A program made the position numbers and the translations under genes. The notes below the pieces were generated by a model. It was not told where the DNA came from and searched no databases. It saw only the letters and a list, made by a program, of their open reading frames with translations. Positions 1-8,775 of a DNA stretch of 64,000 nt are shown here, in pieces (the stretch's first letter is position 1; every line of letters starts with the position of its first letter). Source of the stretch: an uncultured Flavobacteriaceae bacterium. GTDB taxonomy: Bacteria > Bacteroidota > Bacteroidia > Flavobacteriales > Flavobacteriaceae. Location of the stretch: the NCBI GenBank assembly GCA_947501845.1, contig CANMXP010000023.1, positions 1 through 64,000 on the forward strand, written 5' to 3'.

Positions 1-2
1 GT

Positions 3-761
3 TTAAAACGAGAACAACTGATTATAAATATAGTTAGAGAAAGACGTAAATCCCTTCCTAGAGAAGGTGTCCGGAAACTCATAAAATCATTAGATAATCA
101 GTTTACTAAAACGAACATGAAAGTCGGCAGAGATCATTTATTTAATGTGCTTAGAAAATACAAAATGCTAACACTCAGAAAAAAATACAACGCTAGAACT
201 ACAAATTCATTACACAGATTCTACAAATATAAAAACAGTATTAAAGATCTTGAAGTCAAAAGACCTAATCATATCTGGGTAAGTGATATAACATACATTA
301 GAACCCTAAAAGGATTTTGTTATCTAGCTTTAATAACTGATATGTATTCTAGAAAAATAGTGGGGTATGATCTAAGTGATAGTTTAGAGCTAAAAGGATG
401 TGTAAGAGATCTTTATAAAGCGATTTATCAAGCTAAAAACATTAAAGGGCTTATTCATCATTCTGATAGAGGAATACAATATTGTAGCAATGTTTACACA
501 CAAATACTCAAAAGAAAGAAAATTGATATTAGTATGACACAAGAAATTAGTATGACACAAGAAAATCATTGCTACGAAAATGCCATGGCTGAGCGTGTAA
601 ACGGTATCTTAAAAGATGAATTCTTTCTTGACCAAACCTTTAATAACGTCGCTCACGCTAAAAGAGCAACAAAAAATGCAATTAATTTATACAACCAAAT
701 AAGATTACATTTATCTTTAGACTATAAAACACCGAATATGGTATATAAATTATCAGCCTAA
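3..761 (+). CDS. IS3-family transposase OrfB (DDE), 5'-truncated by the window
   Basis: This is the catalytic subunit of an IS3-type (IS150-like) transposase that cuts and joins DNA strands. The frame runs in from the window edge; ATG 117 is internal, since coding sequence continues upstream of it (residues such as REGVRKLIKSLDN). An HTH_21-like segment precedes an rve integrase core. The acidic triad is visible: D in WVSDITYI, D in HHSDRGIQY and E in NAMAERVNG. Just before the catalytic Glu a block of six codons (ISMTQE) is duplicated in tandem, which is not usual in the family and could impair activity. The C-terminal YNQIRLHLSLDYKTP motif is intact. Family assignment is secure; activity is uncertain. 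Confidence 0.9.
   Translation, partial: LKREQLIINIVRERRKSLPREGVRKLIKSLDNQFTKTNMKVGRDHLFNVLRKYKMLTLRKKYNARTTNSLHRFYKYKNSIKDLEVKRPNHIWVSDITYIRTLKGFCYLALITDMYSRKIVGYDLSDSLELKGCVRDLYKAIYQAKNIKGLIHHSDRGIQYCSNVYTQILKRKKIDISMTQEISMTQENHCYENAMAERVNGILKDEFFLDQTFNNVAHAKRATKNAINLYNQIRLHLSLDYKTPNMVYKLSA
528..563 (+). repeat. 18-bp tandem duplication inside the transposase
   Basis: Two perfect adjacent copies of an 18-nt unit (528-545 and 546-563) encode ISMTQE twice. The insertion is in frame and lies a few residues before the ENxxAE catalytic motif. It looks like a replication-slippage duplication. Confidence 0.9.
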
Positions 762-812
762 ATCAATTTTAAACTGTAGCCATATTTCAGGACTAGACAT
801 TAACTAAACCCT

Positions 813-1163
813 ATGAAAAATTTTATAATTTTAATATTTATCTTAATCCTAATTGGATGTTCTTCAACACGTAAAATTAAAAATAAAGATGTTATCGGAA
901 TGTGGGAGTTTCCAGGGACAATGGTATGGATAGAAATAAAACCCAATAATTTCGTTTATCAATGTCGTGTTGATAAGAACGGATCAATTTATAATGCAGT
1001 TGGAATTTTAAAAAAGGGTATTATTTATTGGGAAAAAAGATGGGAAATGGACACCATAATAATGAAAAATGACACAATGCGTCTAAAAGGGCTTTATGGG
1101 AACTATGGGTATATAAGGAGTAATGATAAAATGGCTAAAAAGTGTCTCAATCCAATTAATTAA
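813..1163 (+). CDS. small lipoprotein of unknown function
   Basis: A 116-residue protein with a clear lipoprotein signal: a short positive start, a run of Ile/Leu, then a lipobox ending at Cys16 (LILIGC). The mature part is rich in beta-prone residues and Trp (GMWEFPGTMVW, GIIYWEKRW), like small lipocalin-like lipoproteins of flavobacteria that carry a G-x-W motif after the lipobox. I do not recognise a specific family. It starts 13 bp beyond the IS right end, so its promoter could be supplied or disturbed by the element. Likely anchored in the outer or inner membrane, facing the periplasm. Confidence 0.7.
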   Translation: MKNFIILIFILILIGCSSTRKIKNKDVIGMWEFPGTMVWIEIKPNNFVYQCRVDKNGSIYNAVGILKKGIIYWEKRWEMDTIIMKNDTMRLKGLYGNYGYIRSNDKMAKKCLNPIN

Positions 1164-1172
1164 AAAATAACA

Positions 1173-1319
1173 TCAGATAGCACCGTTTAAAAATAATCTC
1201 CCAATTTCTGGCTTAACCAAAGGTCGTTGCAAATTTTCTACGTCTGATTTCTCTGCTGAAAATCCTCGTACGTAAACCCCAATCTTTAACTTGTGAAAAC
1301 CATGTCGCTTTACAAGCAT
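1173..1319 (-). CDS. possible 48-residue small protein
   Basis: A short minus-strand frame of 48 codons plus stop, with the start ATG overlapping the stop of the upstream remnant in a TAATG junction, as in translationally coupled genes. The product is basic at its N-terminus (KRHGFHKLK) and looks like real protein rather than random sequence, but no family is recognised. It may be a fragment of a larger decayed gene. Low confidence. Confidence 0.3.
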   Translation of the reverse strand: MLVKRHGFHKLKIGVYVRGFSAEKSDVENLQRPLVKPEIGRLFLNGAI

Positions 1320-1461
1320 TACCACTTAATTAAATAATATACGGGTGCATTTGGAAAATTCCCTGTTATTACCCATTGTATAATTGCAATTGGCAGGTAA
1401 GGTGCAGCTATTAAGCAAGCAGGAATAAATAATATAACTTTTAGCAATCTTTTAATCATAA
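1319..1461 (-). pseudogene. frameshifted small membrane protein (remnant)
   Basis: On the minus strand an ATG at 1461 begins MIKRLLKK and then runs into an early stop. One base out of frame after a run of six A (1439-1444), the sequence continues as a convincing hydrophobic segment (VILFIPACLIAAPYLPIAI), then a soluble tail ending ...PVYYLIKW and a stop at 1319-1321. This pattern fits a small one- or two-helix membrane protein broken by a homopolymer slip. It could also be a sequencing error in the A-run. Confidence 0.35.
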
Positions 1462-1548
1462 TTAACTGTGCCTAACGTAAAATAAAAACAATAGCCGCTA
1501 GGCATTTTAACTATTGTAGTTGTTTAATTTATAAGTGTAAGCATTTAG

Positions 1549-1689
1549 AATTTGTACTTCTTTGAAATAGGTTGGCTAAAACCTAAGGAAGAACAAAAAA
1601 TAGTTACAGCTAAAGAAATAGTGAATAGATATGAAATTTATTTACAAGCCGACCTAGTATTTTTAGGTCATAAATACCAATCCTTATAA
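1549..1689 (+). pseudogene. short coding remnant, function unknown
   Basis: An open stretch of 46 codons without a start codon reads as plausible protein (FEIGWLKPKEEQK ... LQADLVFLGHKYQSL, stop 1687-1689). It overlaps the end of the convergent DUF5916 gene by 6 bp. It is probably the 3' tail of a deleted gene. Together with the frames at 1173-1461, this 0.5-kb stretch next to the IS end looks like a small graveyard of gene fragments. Confidence 0.25.
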
Positions 1690-3855
1690 ATCAAATCTAT
1701 AATTCATTTTAAAGGCTACTCCCCAATTTTCACGAATAATATTCTGATTATAATCATCTGAAACGACCCAATAGATATAAGACAAAGGTTTATACTCCCA
1801 TTGTAAGCGACTATTTATATTAAAATTATCAAACTGTGTATTATACTGTACATAGGTAGTCCAGTTTAATCGGTTAGAAAAGAAAATCTCTCCAGTAAAC
1901 CTCGCCAAATGAAATGTATCACTTCCTAATTCCTTTAAATCTATCCCATTTCTTTCGTAGCGAATTTGTAAACGTGCCAAGGGCATTAATCTGTATTGAA
2001 CATGAGCACTTAAACGATTTCTGTGTCCACCATAGTAACCACCAAATTGAAAATCACCACCAAATTGAACCTTTCTGCTGTTGGCGGATCTATATCCACC
2101 ACTAGCGATGTAATAATTATAAATACCTGGGGCGATATAGCGTCCCTTTTGTAATGGATCGAATCCGTATTTTAGATTTACATAATGATGACTTACTCTT
2201 CCATAAATAGAAGACATATTTTTAAATAACAAATCATTATTAAGAGCACTCGAAGATTGCGAAACAACTCTTTGTGCATCCCAATAGGTGTTGTTAGATA
2301 CATTGAGGTACTTATGATTATCAATCGTTTTAGAATCTTTATAAAATTTCGTCAAACTAAAACGACCACTGGCCTGAGTATACCCTTCTCGAATGGTGCT
2401 TTCATTAACGGCATCGTAGTTATACAAACGGGGCACAAAACCAACATCGGTAATATAATTGTTCTCTACTTTTTTTATAGAAGCAGTCCAAGCCGTATTT
2501 ATGGTATTGTACCAAACACTTAAATTGTAAAAATTATGATCTCCCGAGATATTGCTGGTAGAACTTCCTGCGTAATTTGCAAGACCCGTCCATTTATTAT
2601 TTTTCGATTGATAACTTAAATTAAGTCCACCTACTCTATTATAATCATCCAAAAAAGAAAAACCATCAGTTTCTTGTCTGTTGATAAGAAACGTCGTTGC
2701 TGTAAAAGTATCAGACAATTGTTGTTGTACTACAAAAACTCCATAATTTTGAGCAGGATTATCGTCCTTCGCTTTAGTCGCTACATTAAGAACTCCCAAA
2801 CGTGTCTTCTTAGCAATATTCCCCGATAATTTTAATCCGAATGATATTTCGCTCTCCGCGCCTATTCGCCTAGAATAAAAAGGATTTACCCCCCTTACAC
2901 CTAAGCCTGTAAACAAATCGCTGTTTTCTAAAAAGAAATTACGACGCTCTGGAAAAAACACAGAAAAACGCCCCAAATTAGTCACTTGTTGATCAACATC
3001 TATCTGCGAAAAATCAGGATTTATTGTGACATCTAACTTTAAAGAAGAACTCAAATTGTATTGAAGATCTACACTAGGTTTTATATTGGTCTTTTTTGTT
3101 TTATTCGCCACATCTTCTTGATGATTTATAGTTGCAGATGACGTTACCGTAAATCGAGAAGATTTATTCTCGGCTAGATTTTCAACCTCAAAAGCTTTTG
3201 AAAAGCGCAAATCGAATTGCCTATAATTACGATCTATATATGTACTTGTGGTCCATTCGTTGATTTTAATATTTCTTGTATGAAACATGAGTCCCCAATT
3301 AGGATTATCTACTTTGTAGCCTAGTGCTTTTAATGGAATTTCTACTTCAAAGATTTTTAAATTCCCTTTTACAGACGTTTTAGCATTCCAAACGGTGTTC
3401 CAGCTGGTGCTTATCGAAAAACCATCTTCACTTCTAGCAACTAATGCATCTATTAATGCTCCGCCCATATTGACAATAAAAAAATAACCCGATTGTTGTT
3501 GGTTATAGGTATCGATAATTATAGCAAAAGAATCGCTATTTCCTCCCGAGTTCCTAATGTCATCGCGCTTTAAAGATCCTATTTGAACATCGGAAGTGGT
3601 ATCATGATACACCGCACTTATGTATAGCTTTTTACCATTATGAAATACTTTCACCTCTGTTTTATTAGTAGCCAATTCTCCATTATCGGGAATATATTTA
3701 ATAAAGCCACTTTGAGTCGTTAGCTGATTCCATATAGGTTCGTTCAGTTCTCCGTCTAATTGGATATCAGTACTATTAAAAACTATTTTATCAGATTGAG
3801 CTTGGGTAGAATAAATTCTCAAAAAAGATATTAAAACAAAAACGATTCCTCTCAT
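1684..3855 (-). CDS. DUF5916 outer-membrane protein with CBM9-like N-terminal domain
   Basis: A 723-residue exported protein. Residues 1-19 form a signal peptide ending in TQAQ. The next 200 residues resemble a family-9-like carbohydrate-binding domain (DGELNEPIWNQL, then VFHNGKKLYISAVYHD). The remaining 500 residues are the DUF5916 region, with alternating aromatic/polar strands typical of a beta-barrel and a C-terminal end in a phenylalanine-containing strand (MNYRFDL). The motif FFPERRNFFLENSDLF is characteristic of this family. Its function is unknown; many flavobacterial genomes carry several copies. It is divergent from the histidine kinase gene, which is a plausible regulator of it, but it has none of the 33-bp operators found further along. 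Confidence 0.85.
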   Translation of the reverse strand: MRGIVFVLISFLRIYSTQAQSDKIVFNSTDIQLDGELNEPIWNQLTTQSGFIKYIPDNGELATNKTEVKVFHNGKKLYISAVYHDTTSDVQIGSLKRDDIRNSGGNSDSFAIIIDTYNQQQSGYFFIVNMGGALIDALVARSEDGFSISTSWNTVWNAKTSVKGNLKIFEVEIPLKALGYKVDNPNWGLMFHTRNIKINEWTTSTYIDRNYRQFDLRFSKAFEVENLAENKSSRFTVTSSATINHQEDVANKTKKTNIKPSVDLQYNLSSSLKLDVTINPDFSQIDVDQQVTNLGRFSVFFPERRNFFLENSDLFTGLGVRGVNPFYSRRIGAESEISFGLKLSGNIAKKTRLGVLNVATKAKDDNPAQNYGVFVVQQQLSDTFTATTFLINRQETDGFSFLDDYNRVGGLNLSYQSKNNKWTGLANYAGSSTSNISGDHNFYNLSVWYNTINTAWTASIKKVENNYITDVGFVPRLYNYDAVNESTIREGYTQASGRFSLTKFYKDSKTIDNHKYLNVSNNTYWDAQRVVSQSSSALNNDLLFKNMSSIYGRVSHHYVNLKYGFDPLQKGRYIAPGIYNYYIASGGYRSANSRKVQFGGDFQFGGYYGGHRNRLSAHVQYRLMPLARLQIRYERNGIDLKELGSDTFHLARFTGEIFFSNRLNWTTYVQYNTQFDNFNINSRLQWEYKPLSYIYWVVSDDYNQNIIRENWGVAFKMNYRFDL

Positions 3856-4071
3856 CTATAAATTCTTAAGTTAAACTTCGTGTTTGCCAAAATTATGTGA
3901 AGAATGTATTACTGTTTTAAATAGTGGACCAATCTCTAATTTCCATATGTAGAGCGTTAGTTTTTGAAGAAAAATGACTTTGTCTATAATAACTGTATTT
4001 ACGACATCTACATGCCACATTTCAGCTACTAATAGCACATAAGCGCATTTAAATTGTATTTTAGTGCGCAC

Positions 4072-5139
4072 ATGAACAGTTTAAAAAACACACCAACATT
4101 TTTTAGCATCCAATTAGTTCGGCATTTGTTGTTTTGGGTTGCTGTGTTTACCTATTTTATTATTACGATAGAGATTGAATATTTTGGCAGCTACAAAAAA
4201 GCGATTGAGTCCAGAGCTATTTTGGTTTTTATGCAAATTATTACTGCCTATAGTTGTCTTCGCTTTTTAATCCCTCGATATTTAATTTCAAAAAGGTATA
4301 TCCTATTTGGAATTGGCTTACTACTATTATTGATGGTTACTTATGCTCTTTTTGTATGCATTCAAGAATTTTATTATCAACCTAAATATTTTGAAAGTGA
4401 TGATGTACTTGCCGTGTATGATTCTAATAAAAGATTTTGGTATTATATTTTTAAAATCCAGACTTTTGCAAGTAAATCTGTTAAATTCCTCACCCCTGCT
4501 ATTATATTGATGACAGCAAAATTTTATAAAAATCAGCAAACATATTTAAAACTTAACGAACAAAAAAAGTCAACCGAACTCACCACATTAAAACATCAGT
4601 TAAATCCTCATTTTTTATTTAATACGCTTAATAATTTATATGCCCTATCTATAAATAAATCAGATGAAGCTCCAGAGGTCATTGCAAAACTTTCCGAAAT
4701 GTTAGACTATATGTTATATGGCTGCAATGATAAATATGTGGCACTGCAAAAAGAAATTGAATTAATAGAGAATTATCTTGCCTTAGAACAAATGCGTTAT
4801 GGTAAACGGGTAGCTATTCAGTTTACTAACAAAGTAGAAAACGATGTTAAAATAGCTCCTTTGATTCTTTTAACTTTTATAGAAAATGCATTTAAACATG
4901 GTGTTTCCCAAGAATTAAAAGAAGCTTATATACATATCCAGATAGCTTTGGAAGGGAATTATATTCACTTTGATATTACAAATTCAATTGCAAAAAATAG
5001 GGTGTCTACAAATAAAGAAAGCATAGGTCTTGCCAATGTTAAAAAACAACTGGAATTATTATATAGTAGAGACTATTATTTAGACCTCAAAGAAGATAAA
5101 GAATGTTTTAATGTTCATTTAAAATTACCAGCGAAATGA
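4072..5139 (+). CDS. LytS-type sensor histidine kinase
   Basis: Membrane sensor kinase of the His_kinase (LytS/YehU) family that phosphorylates a LytTR regulator. Four hydrophobic segments occupy roughly the first 150 residues. The phospho-acceptor motif follows: LKHQLNPHFLFNTLNNL, the signature of this family. The C-terminal half is an HATPase domain with an N-box (LLTFIENAFKHG) and G-box (SIGLANVKKQLELLY). I prefer ATG 4072 over the in-frame TTG 4054, because the protein then begins MNSLKN just ahead of the first helix. The stop overlaps the next gene's start (ATGA), so kinase and regulator are translationally coupled. Confidence 0.9.
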   Translation: MNSLKNTPTFFSIQLVRHLLFWVAVFTYFIITIEIEYFGSYKKAIESRAILVFMQIITAYSCLRFLIPRYLISKRYILFGIGLLLLLMVTYALFVCIQEFYYQPKYFESDDVLAVYDSNKRFWYYIFKIQTFASKSVKFLTPAIILMTAKFYKNQQTYLKLNEQKKSTELTTLKHQLNPHFLFNTLNNLYALSINKSDEAPEVIAKLSEMLDYMLYGCNDKYVALQKEIELIENYLALEQMRYGKRVAIQFTNKVENDVKIAPLILLTFIENAFKHGVSQELKEAYIHIQIALEGNYIHFDITNSIAKNRVSTNKESIGLANVKKQLELLYSRDYYLDLKEDKECFNVHLKLPAK

Positions 5140-5840
5140 TCTATAAATGTTTAATAATTGATGATGAGGAATTAGCGAGAGGGCTCATAAAAACGCATTT
5201 GTCTCAGTTAGATGGTTTTCAGTTAATAGCATCTTGTTCTAGCGCTCTTGAAGCTTATAGCATTTTGCAAAGAGAGTCTATAGACCTTTTATTTTTGGAT
5301 ATTGAAATGCCTGTATTAAAAGGTACAGATTTCTTTAAAAATTTGATGCACAAACCAAAAGTTATTTTCACTACGGCTTATAGGGATTACGCTATTGAAG
5401 GGTTTGAACTTAACGCGGTGGATTATATTTTAAAACCCATAACATTTCAACGTTTTTTTAACGCTATTGAAAAGTTTAGAGCTTTGCGAAAAGACTCCGC
5501 ATCGATTCCTATTACAGTTACCGATTCTGTAAGTAAGGGGGCTTTTATTTACATTAGAAAAGACAGAAAACAGGTAAAAGTACAGCTGGAGTCCATTCTA
5601 TATATTGAAAGCTTAAAAGATTATATTAAAATTCATTTGGAGGGAGAAAACCACATTACTAAACATAGTATTTCGGCTTTCGAGGAAAAACTAGACCATC
5701 GGTTTATAAGAATACATCGTTCCTATATTATTAACAAGAATAAAATTACTGCTTACACAAAAAACGATATTGAAATTGGTCAAATTGAAATCCCAATTGG
5801 AGAAAATTTCAGGAATAATATTTCTTCCTTTTTGACATAA
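5136..5840 (+). CDS. LytTR-family response regulator
   Basis: A 234-residue regulator partnered with the kinase just upstream. The receiver domain (1-120) has the acidic pocket DDEE at 9-12, phospho-acceptor Asp55 (LFLDIEMP), the Thr in FTTAYRDYA and the conserved Lys in YILKPI. The C-terminal LytTR DNA-binding domain (about 135-232) has the typical YIESLKDYIKIHL and FIRIHRSYIIN motifs. It binds DNA as a beta-fold domain. Likely target is itself or the divergent DUF5916 gene. Nothing links it to the TTAA-type palindromes 10-50 kb away, and LytTR sites normally look different. Confidence 0.92.
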   Translation: MIYKCLIIDDEELARGLIKTHLSQLDGFQLIASCSSALEAYSILQRESIDLLFLDIEMPVLKGTDFFKNLMHKPKVIFTTAYRDYAIEGFELNAVDYILKPITFQRFFNAIEKFRALRKDSASIPITVTDSVSKGAFIYIRKDRKQVKVQLESILYIESLKDYIKIHLEGENHITKHSISAFEEKLDHRFIRIHRSYIINKNKITAYTKNDIEIGQIEIPIGENFRNNISSFLT

Positions 5841-6033
5841 CAAAAAATTAGTAAAATAACAGTTCCTTTTTAAAGTACTCTTTTTGTTTTGGCTTCTTCT
5901 TAGGAATTATTTTGTTGATTATAAAAACTTTATAAGACTAATAAAGATACATTGAGTAATAATGGTAATCTTTGCACAAGACTGGCTTTTGAATCTTGAA
6001 TATTTATGAAATAAAAAAGATCTATTTCAATAG

Positions 6034-6186
6034 AAACTAAATCCATTAAGCTCTGAATTTGTGTTTCAATATGGTTTAGGTAAATATACATATAGCCAAA
6101 CTCAAATAGATGTTGAACGTCATCCCATTTTTGCTGAAAATTATACCCGATTAGAATACGTTTTTACATTTCTAGTTCTTTCTTAA
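6034..6186 (+). pseudogene. C-terminal remnant of an unidentified gene
   Basis: The 376-bp gap between the response regulator and the dehydrogenase is not empty. A 50-codon open stretch with no start codon, bounded upstream by an in-frame stop at 6031-6033, reads as natural protein (FVFQYGLGKYTYSQTQIDV ... YTRLEYVFTFLVLS). The aromatic, strand-like ending resembles the last strand of an outer-membrane or beta-rich protein. The rest of the gap shows nothing else. Confidence 0.3.
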
Positions 6187-6216
6187 ACATTATCTTTATC
6201 ATCAAAATAAAATAGT

Positions 6217-7182
6217 ATGAAGATAGTAGTTTTAGATGGCCATACTTTAAATCCAGGTGATTTGAGTTGGAATGGATTACAACAACTTGGAGATGTAATG
6301 GTTTACGATAGAACTGCATACAGTACTGATGACATCATTAAAAATATTGGTAATGCCGACATTGTTTTCACTAACAAAACCCCCATAAACAAAGAAGTTC
6401 TGGAAGATGCTCCTTTATTGAAATATATTGGTGTATTAGCTACGGGCTATAATATTGTTGACGTTATAACTGCTAAAGCGCAAGGCATTACTGTTACAAA
6501 TGTACCAGATTACAGTTCTAAATCTGTAGCTCAATTTACTATGGCACTAATTTTAGAATTATGTCACCATGTTGGGGCTCATAATACTGCTGTTAAGCAA
6601 GGAGAATGGATAAAAAGTAAAGATTTTTCATTTTGGAATTACCCTTTAATTGAGTTAGCTGAAAAAACTTTAGGTATAATAGGTTTTGGAAAAATTGGTA
6701 AAGCAACAGCTAAATTAGCACAAGCTTTCGGAATGAAAATATTAGTGTACAATAGAACCACTTATTCTGAATTTGAAAATGAGGATTTAAAATTTGTGAC
6801 GTTAGATGATTTATTTCAAAATTCAGACTTTATTAGTTTACATAGTCCACTAACTCAGGAAACAAAGGGTATTATAAATAGTTCTAGCATTGAAAAAATG
6901 AAAAATAGTGCATTTTTAATTAATACATCAAGGGGACCTTTAGTGAATGAAAAAGACTTAGCTAAAGCTCTAGAGGAGGAAAAACTTGCTGGAGCTGCTA
7001 TTGATGTAATTTCGGAAGAGCCTATGAAAGACAGCAACCCGCTATTCAATGCAAAGAATTGTATTATCACCCCTCACATTGCTTGGGCACCAAAAGAAGC
7101 TAGGCAAAGACTTATGCAAATTACCGAGGAAAATTTAAGGGCGTTTTTGGAAGGGAATCCTATAAATGTTGTGAACAAATAA
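6217..7182 (+). CDS. D-2-hydroxyacid dehydrogenase (glycerate dehydrogenase-like)
   Basis: An NAD(P)-dependent oxidoreductase that interconverts a 2-oxoacid and a D-2-hydroxyacid; closest by motif to glycerate/hydroxypyruvate reductases. 321 residues, the usual length. The Rossmann dinucleotide site is GIIGFGKIGKATA (about 154-166). The catalytic Arg is in LINTSRGPLVNE, the Glu in ISEEPM and the His in CIITPHIAWA. It stands alone on the plus strand and converges on the class-V PLP gene with a 51-bp gap. No operator of the island type lies upstream, so it may be ordinary housekeeping metabolism. Confidence 0.88.
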   Translation: MKIVVLDGHTLNPGDLSWNGLQQLGDVMVYDRTAYSTDDIIKNIGNADIVFTNKTPINKEVLEDAPLLKYIGVLATGYNIVDVITAKAQGITVTNVPDYSSKSVAQFTMALILELCHHVGAHNTAVKQGEWIKSKDFSFWNYPLIELAEKTLGIIGFGKIGKATAKLAQAFGMKILVYNRTTYSEFENEDLKFVTLDDLFQNSDFISLHSPLTQETKGIINSSSIEKMKNSAFLINTSRGPLVNEKDLAKALEEEKLAGAAIDVISEEPMKDSNPLFNAKNCIITPHIAWAPKEARQRLMQITEENLRAFLEGNPINVVNK

Positions 7183-7233
7183 CAATACGTGGCATTTTTT
7201 AATAATTATTCTAAAAATTGTTGAATATTATTT

Positions 7234-8754
7234 TTAAAACTGAAACCAATTTCGAGTGATCTCTTTTTCTATAGCAGAATTGCTTTTGTGTTCAAATTCA
7301 TTTTTAGAAGCATTATACTGATAATCTTTACTCCATTCCTCATGATTTTTGGAAACAGATTTAATAGCATCACAAATAAATTCAATATCATTATTTGTCA
7401 TGGTTGGATGTATAGACATACGTATCCACCCAGGTCTTTCTATTAAACAACCATCCAATATTTTCTGTTCAATTGATTTTGAAGTAGACTCATCTACGTT
7501 CAATAAATAATGTCCATAAGTTCCAGCACAAGAACAACCTCCTCTAGTCTGCACACCAAACTTATCATTCAAAAGTTTTACTATAAGATTATAATGCACA
7601 TCTTCAATATAAAATGAAAAAACCCCCAACCTATCCTTATTATCTGGTGCTAAAATCTTAAGATCTTTAATCTGAGACAACCTTTCAAAAACAATTGTAT
7701 TAAGTTCATGCTCTCTATCTAATATATTTTGAACCCCCATTTCTTCTTTCAACCTTATAGACAACGCTATTTTAATTGCTTGTAAAAAACCTGGGGTACC
7801 TCCATCTTCACGAGTTTCAATGTCATCAATATAGTCATGATCTCCCCAAGGATTAGTATAACTTACCGTACCTCCTCCTGGATTATCTGGCACAAGATTT
7901 TTATATAATTTTTTATTGAAAATTAATACGCCCAATGCGCCTGGGCCTCCTAAAAATTTATGAGGCGAAAATGTAATGGCATCTAAATATTCATCTTTCT
8001 TTTCTGGGTGCATATTAATATGCACATAAGGTGCAGAACATGCAAAATCCACAAAGCACAATCCATTATTTTTGTGCATTATTTTTGCAATTTCATGGTA
8101 ATTTGTTCTTATACCTGTTACATTTGAACAACCTGTTACCGCTGCTATTTTAATTGGTGTATCCTTATATTTATCTATAAGCTTCTTTAACCCATTTAAA
8201 CAAGGTAATCCTTCTTCATTAAAAGGAATAACCTCCACATTTGCAATGGTTTCTAACCAGGACGTCTGGTTAGAATGGTGTTCCATATGAGACACAAAAA
8301 TTATAGGCCTTTTTTCTTCAGGTATGGTAGTGTTTTCTTTTAAATTTTCATTGAGTTTCAATCCCAAAATACGCTGAAATTTATTGATAGCACCCGTCAT
8401 TCCTGTACCTACAGTAATTAACACATCATCTTGAGAAGCATTAACATGTTCTTTAATAATAGCTCTGGCATCATGATAAGCCAAAGTCATTGAAGACCCT
8501 GTTATTGATGTTTCTGTATGTGTGTTAGCCACATAAGGCCCTATTTGATTTAGCAGCTTTTCTTCAATAGGCCTGTACAATCGTCCACTAGCCGTCCAAT
8601 CTGCATAAATAATTCTTTGCGTTCCATAAGGCGATTCGAAATACTGATTCCCGCCAACGATGTTATTTCGAAATTTTTCGAAATACGCTTCTAACGATGA
8701 GGATTTCATCTTTTTAGAATCTTTACCAAGTATGGATTTTATAATCTGCTTCAA
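7234..8754 (-). CDS. class-V PLP-dependent enzyme (aminotransferase / cysteine desulfurase-like)
   Basis: A 506-residue PLP enzyme of aminotransferase class V. The PLP-binding Lys lies in ITFSPHKFLGGPGA (about residue 268), and upstream lies SHMEHHSN, typical of the SufS/CsdA branch. A cysteine pair in RGGCSCAGTYG resembles the active-site loop of desulfurases, but the protein is about 100 residues longer than SufS, with extra N- and C-terminal sequence. Related proteins are usually annotated only as aminotransferase class V-fold. It is the last gene of the propionyl-CoA operon, 21 bp after mutB, so it is probably co-expressed with it. Its substrate is unknown. Confidence 0.8.
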   Translation of the reverse strand: MKQIIKSILGKDSKKMKSSSLEAYFEKFRNNIVGGNQYFESPYGTQRIIYADWTASGRLYRPIEEKLLNQIGPYVANTHTETSITGSSMTLAYHDARAIIKEHVNASQDDVLITVGTGMTGAINKFQRILGLKLNENLKENTTIPEEKRPIIFVSHMEHHSNQTSWLETIANVEVIPFNEEGLPCLNGLKKLIDKYKDTPIKIAAVTGCSNVTGIRTNYHEIAKIMHKNNGLCFVDFACSAPYVHINMHPEKKDEYLDAITFSPHKFLGGPGALGVLIFNKKLYKNLVPDNPGGGTVSYTNPWGDHDYIDDIETREDGGTPGFLQAIKIALSIRLKEEMGVQNILDREHELNTIVFERLSQIKDLKILAPDNKDRLGVFSFYIEDVHYNLIVKLLNDKFGVQTRGGCSCAGTYGHYLLNVDESTSKSIEQKILDGCLIERPGWIRMSIHPTMTNNDIEFICDAIKSVSKNHEEWSKDYQYNASKNEFEHKSNSAIEKEITRNWFQF

Positions 8755-8775
8755 ATCTATTTTTTCTTTTTATTC

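Larger units (their letters stand above)
1..799 (+). mobile_element. 3' part of an IS3-family insertion sequence
   Basis: The window opens inside an insertion sequence. Its OrfB-type transposase reading frame is open from base 3 to 761, and about 38 bp of non-coding sequence follows, ending in ...GACTAGACA at 791-799. The terminal CA is what IS3-family right ends usually show. The left end and OrfA lie outside the window, so the inverted repeats and target duplication cannot be compared here. The right boundary at 799 is therefore inferred from the terminal CA only. Confidence 0.6.

Noticed and set aside
3871-4071. 66-codon minus-strand open frame between the DUF5916 gene and the kinase
   Set aside because: It fills a divergent promoter region, shows no family features and overlaps the kinase start. 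Treated as non-coding.
5136-5840. LytTR regulator as the protein that binds the 33-bp palindromes
   Set aside because: No copy of the palindrome lies near it, and LytTR sites are normally direct repeats of a different sequence. It more likely controls the adjacent genes.
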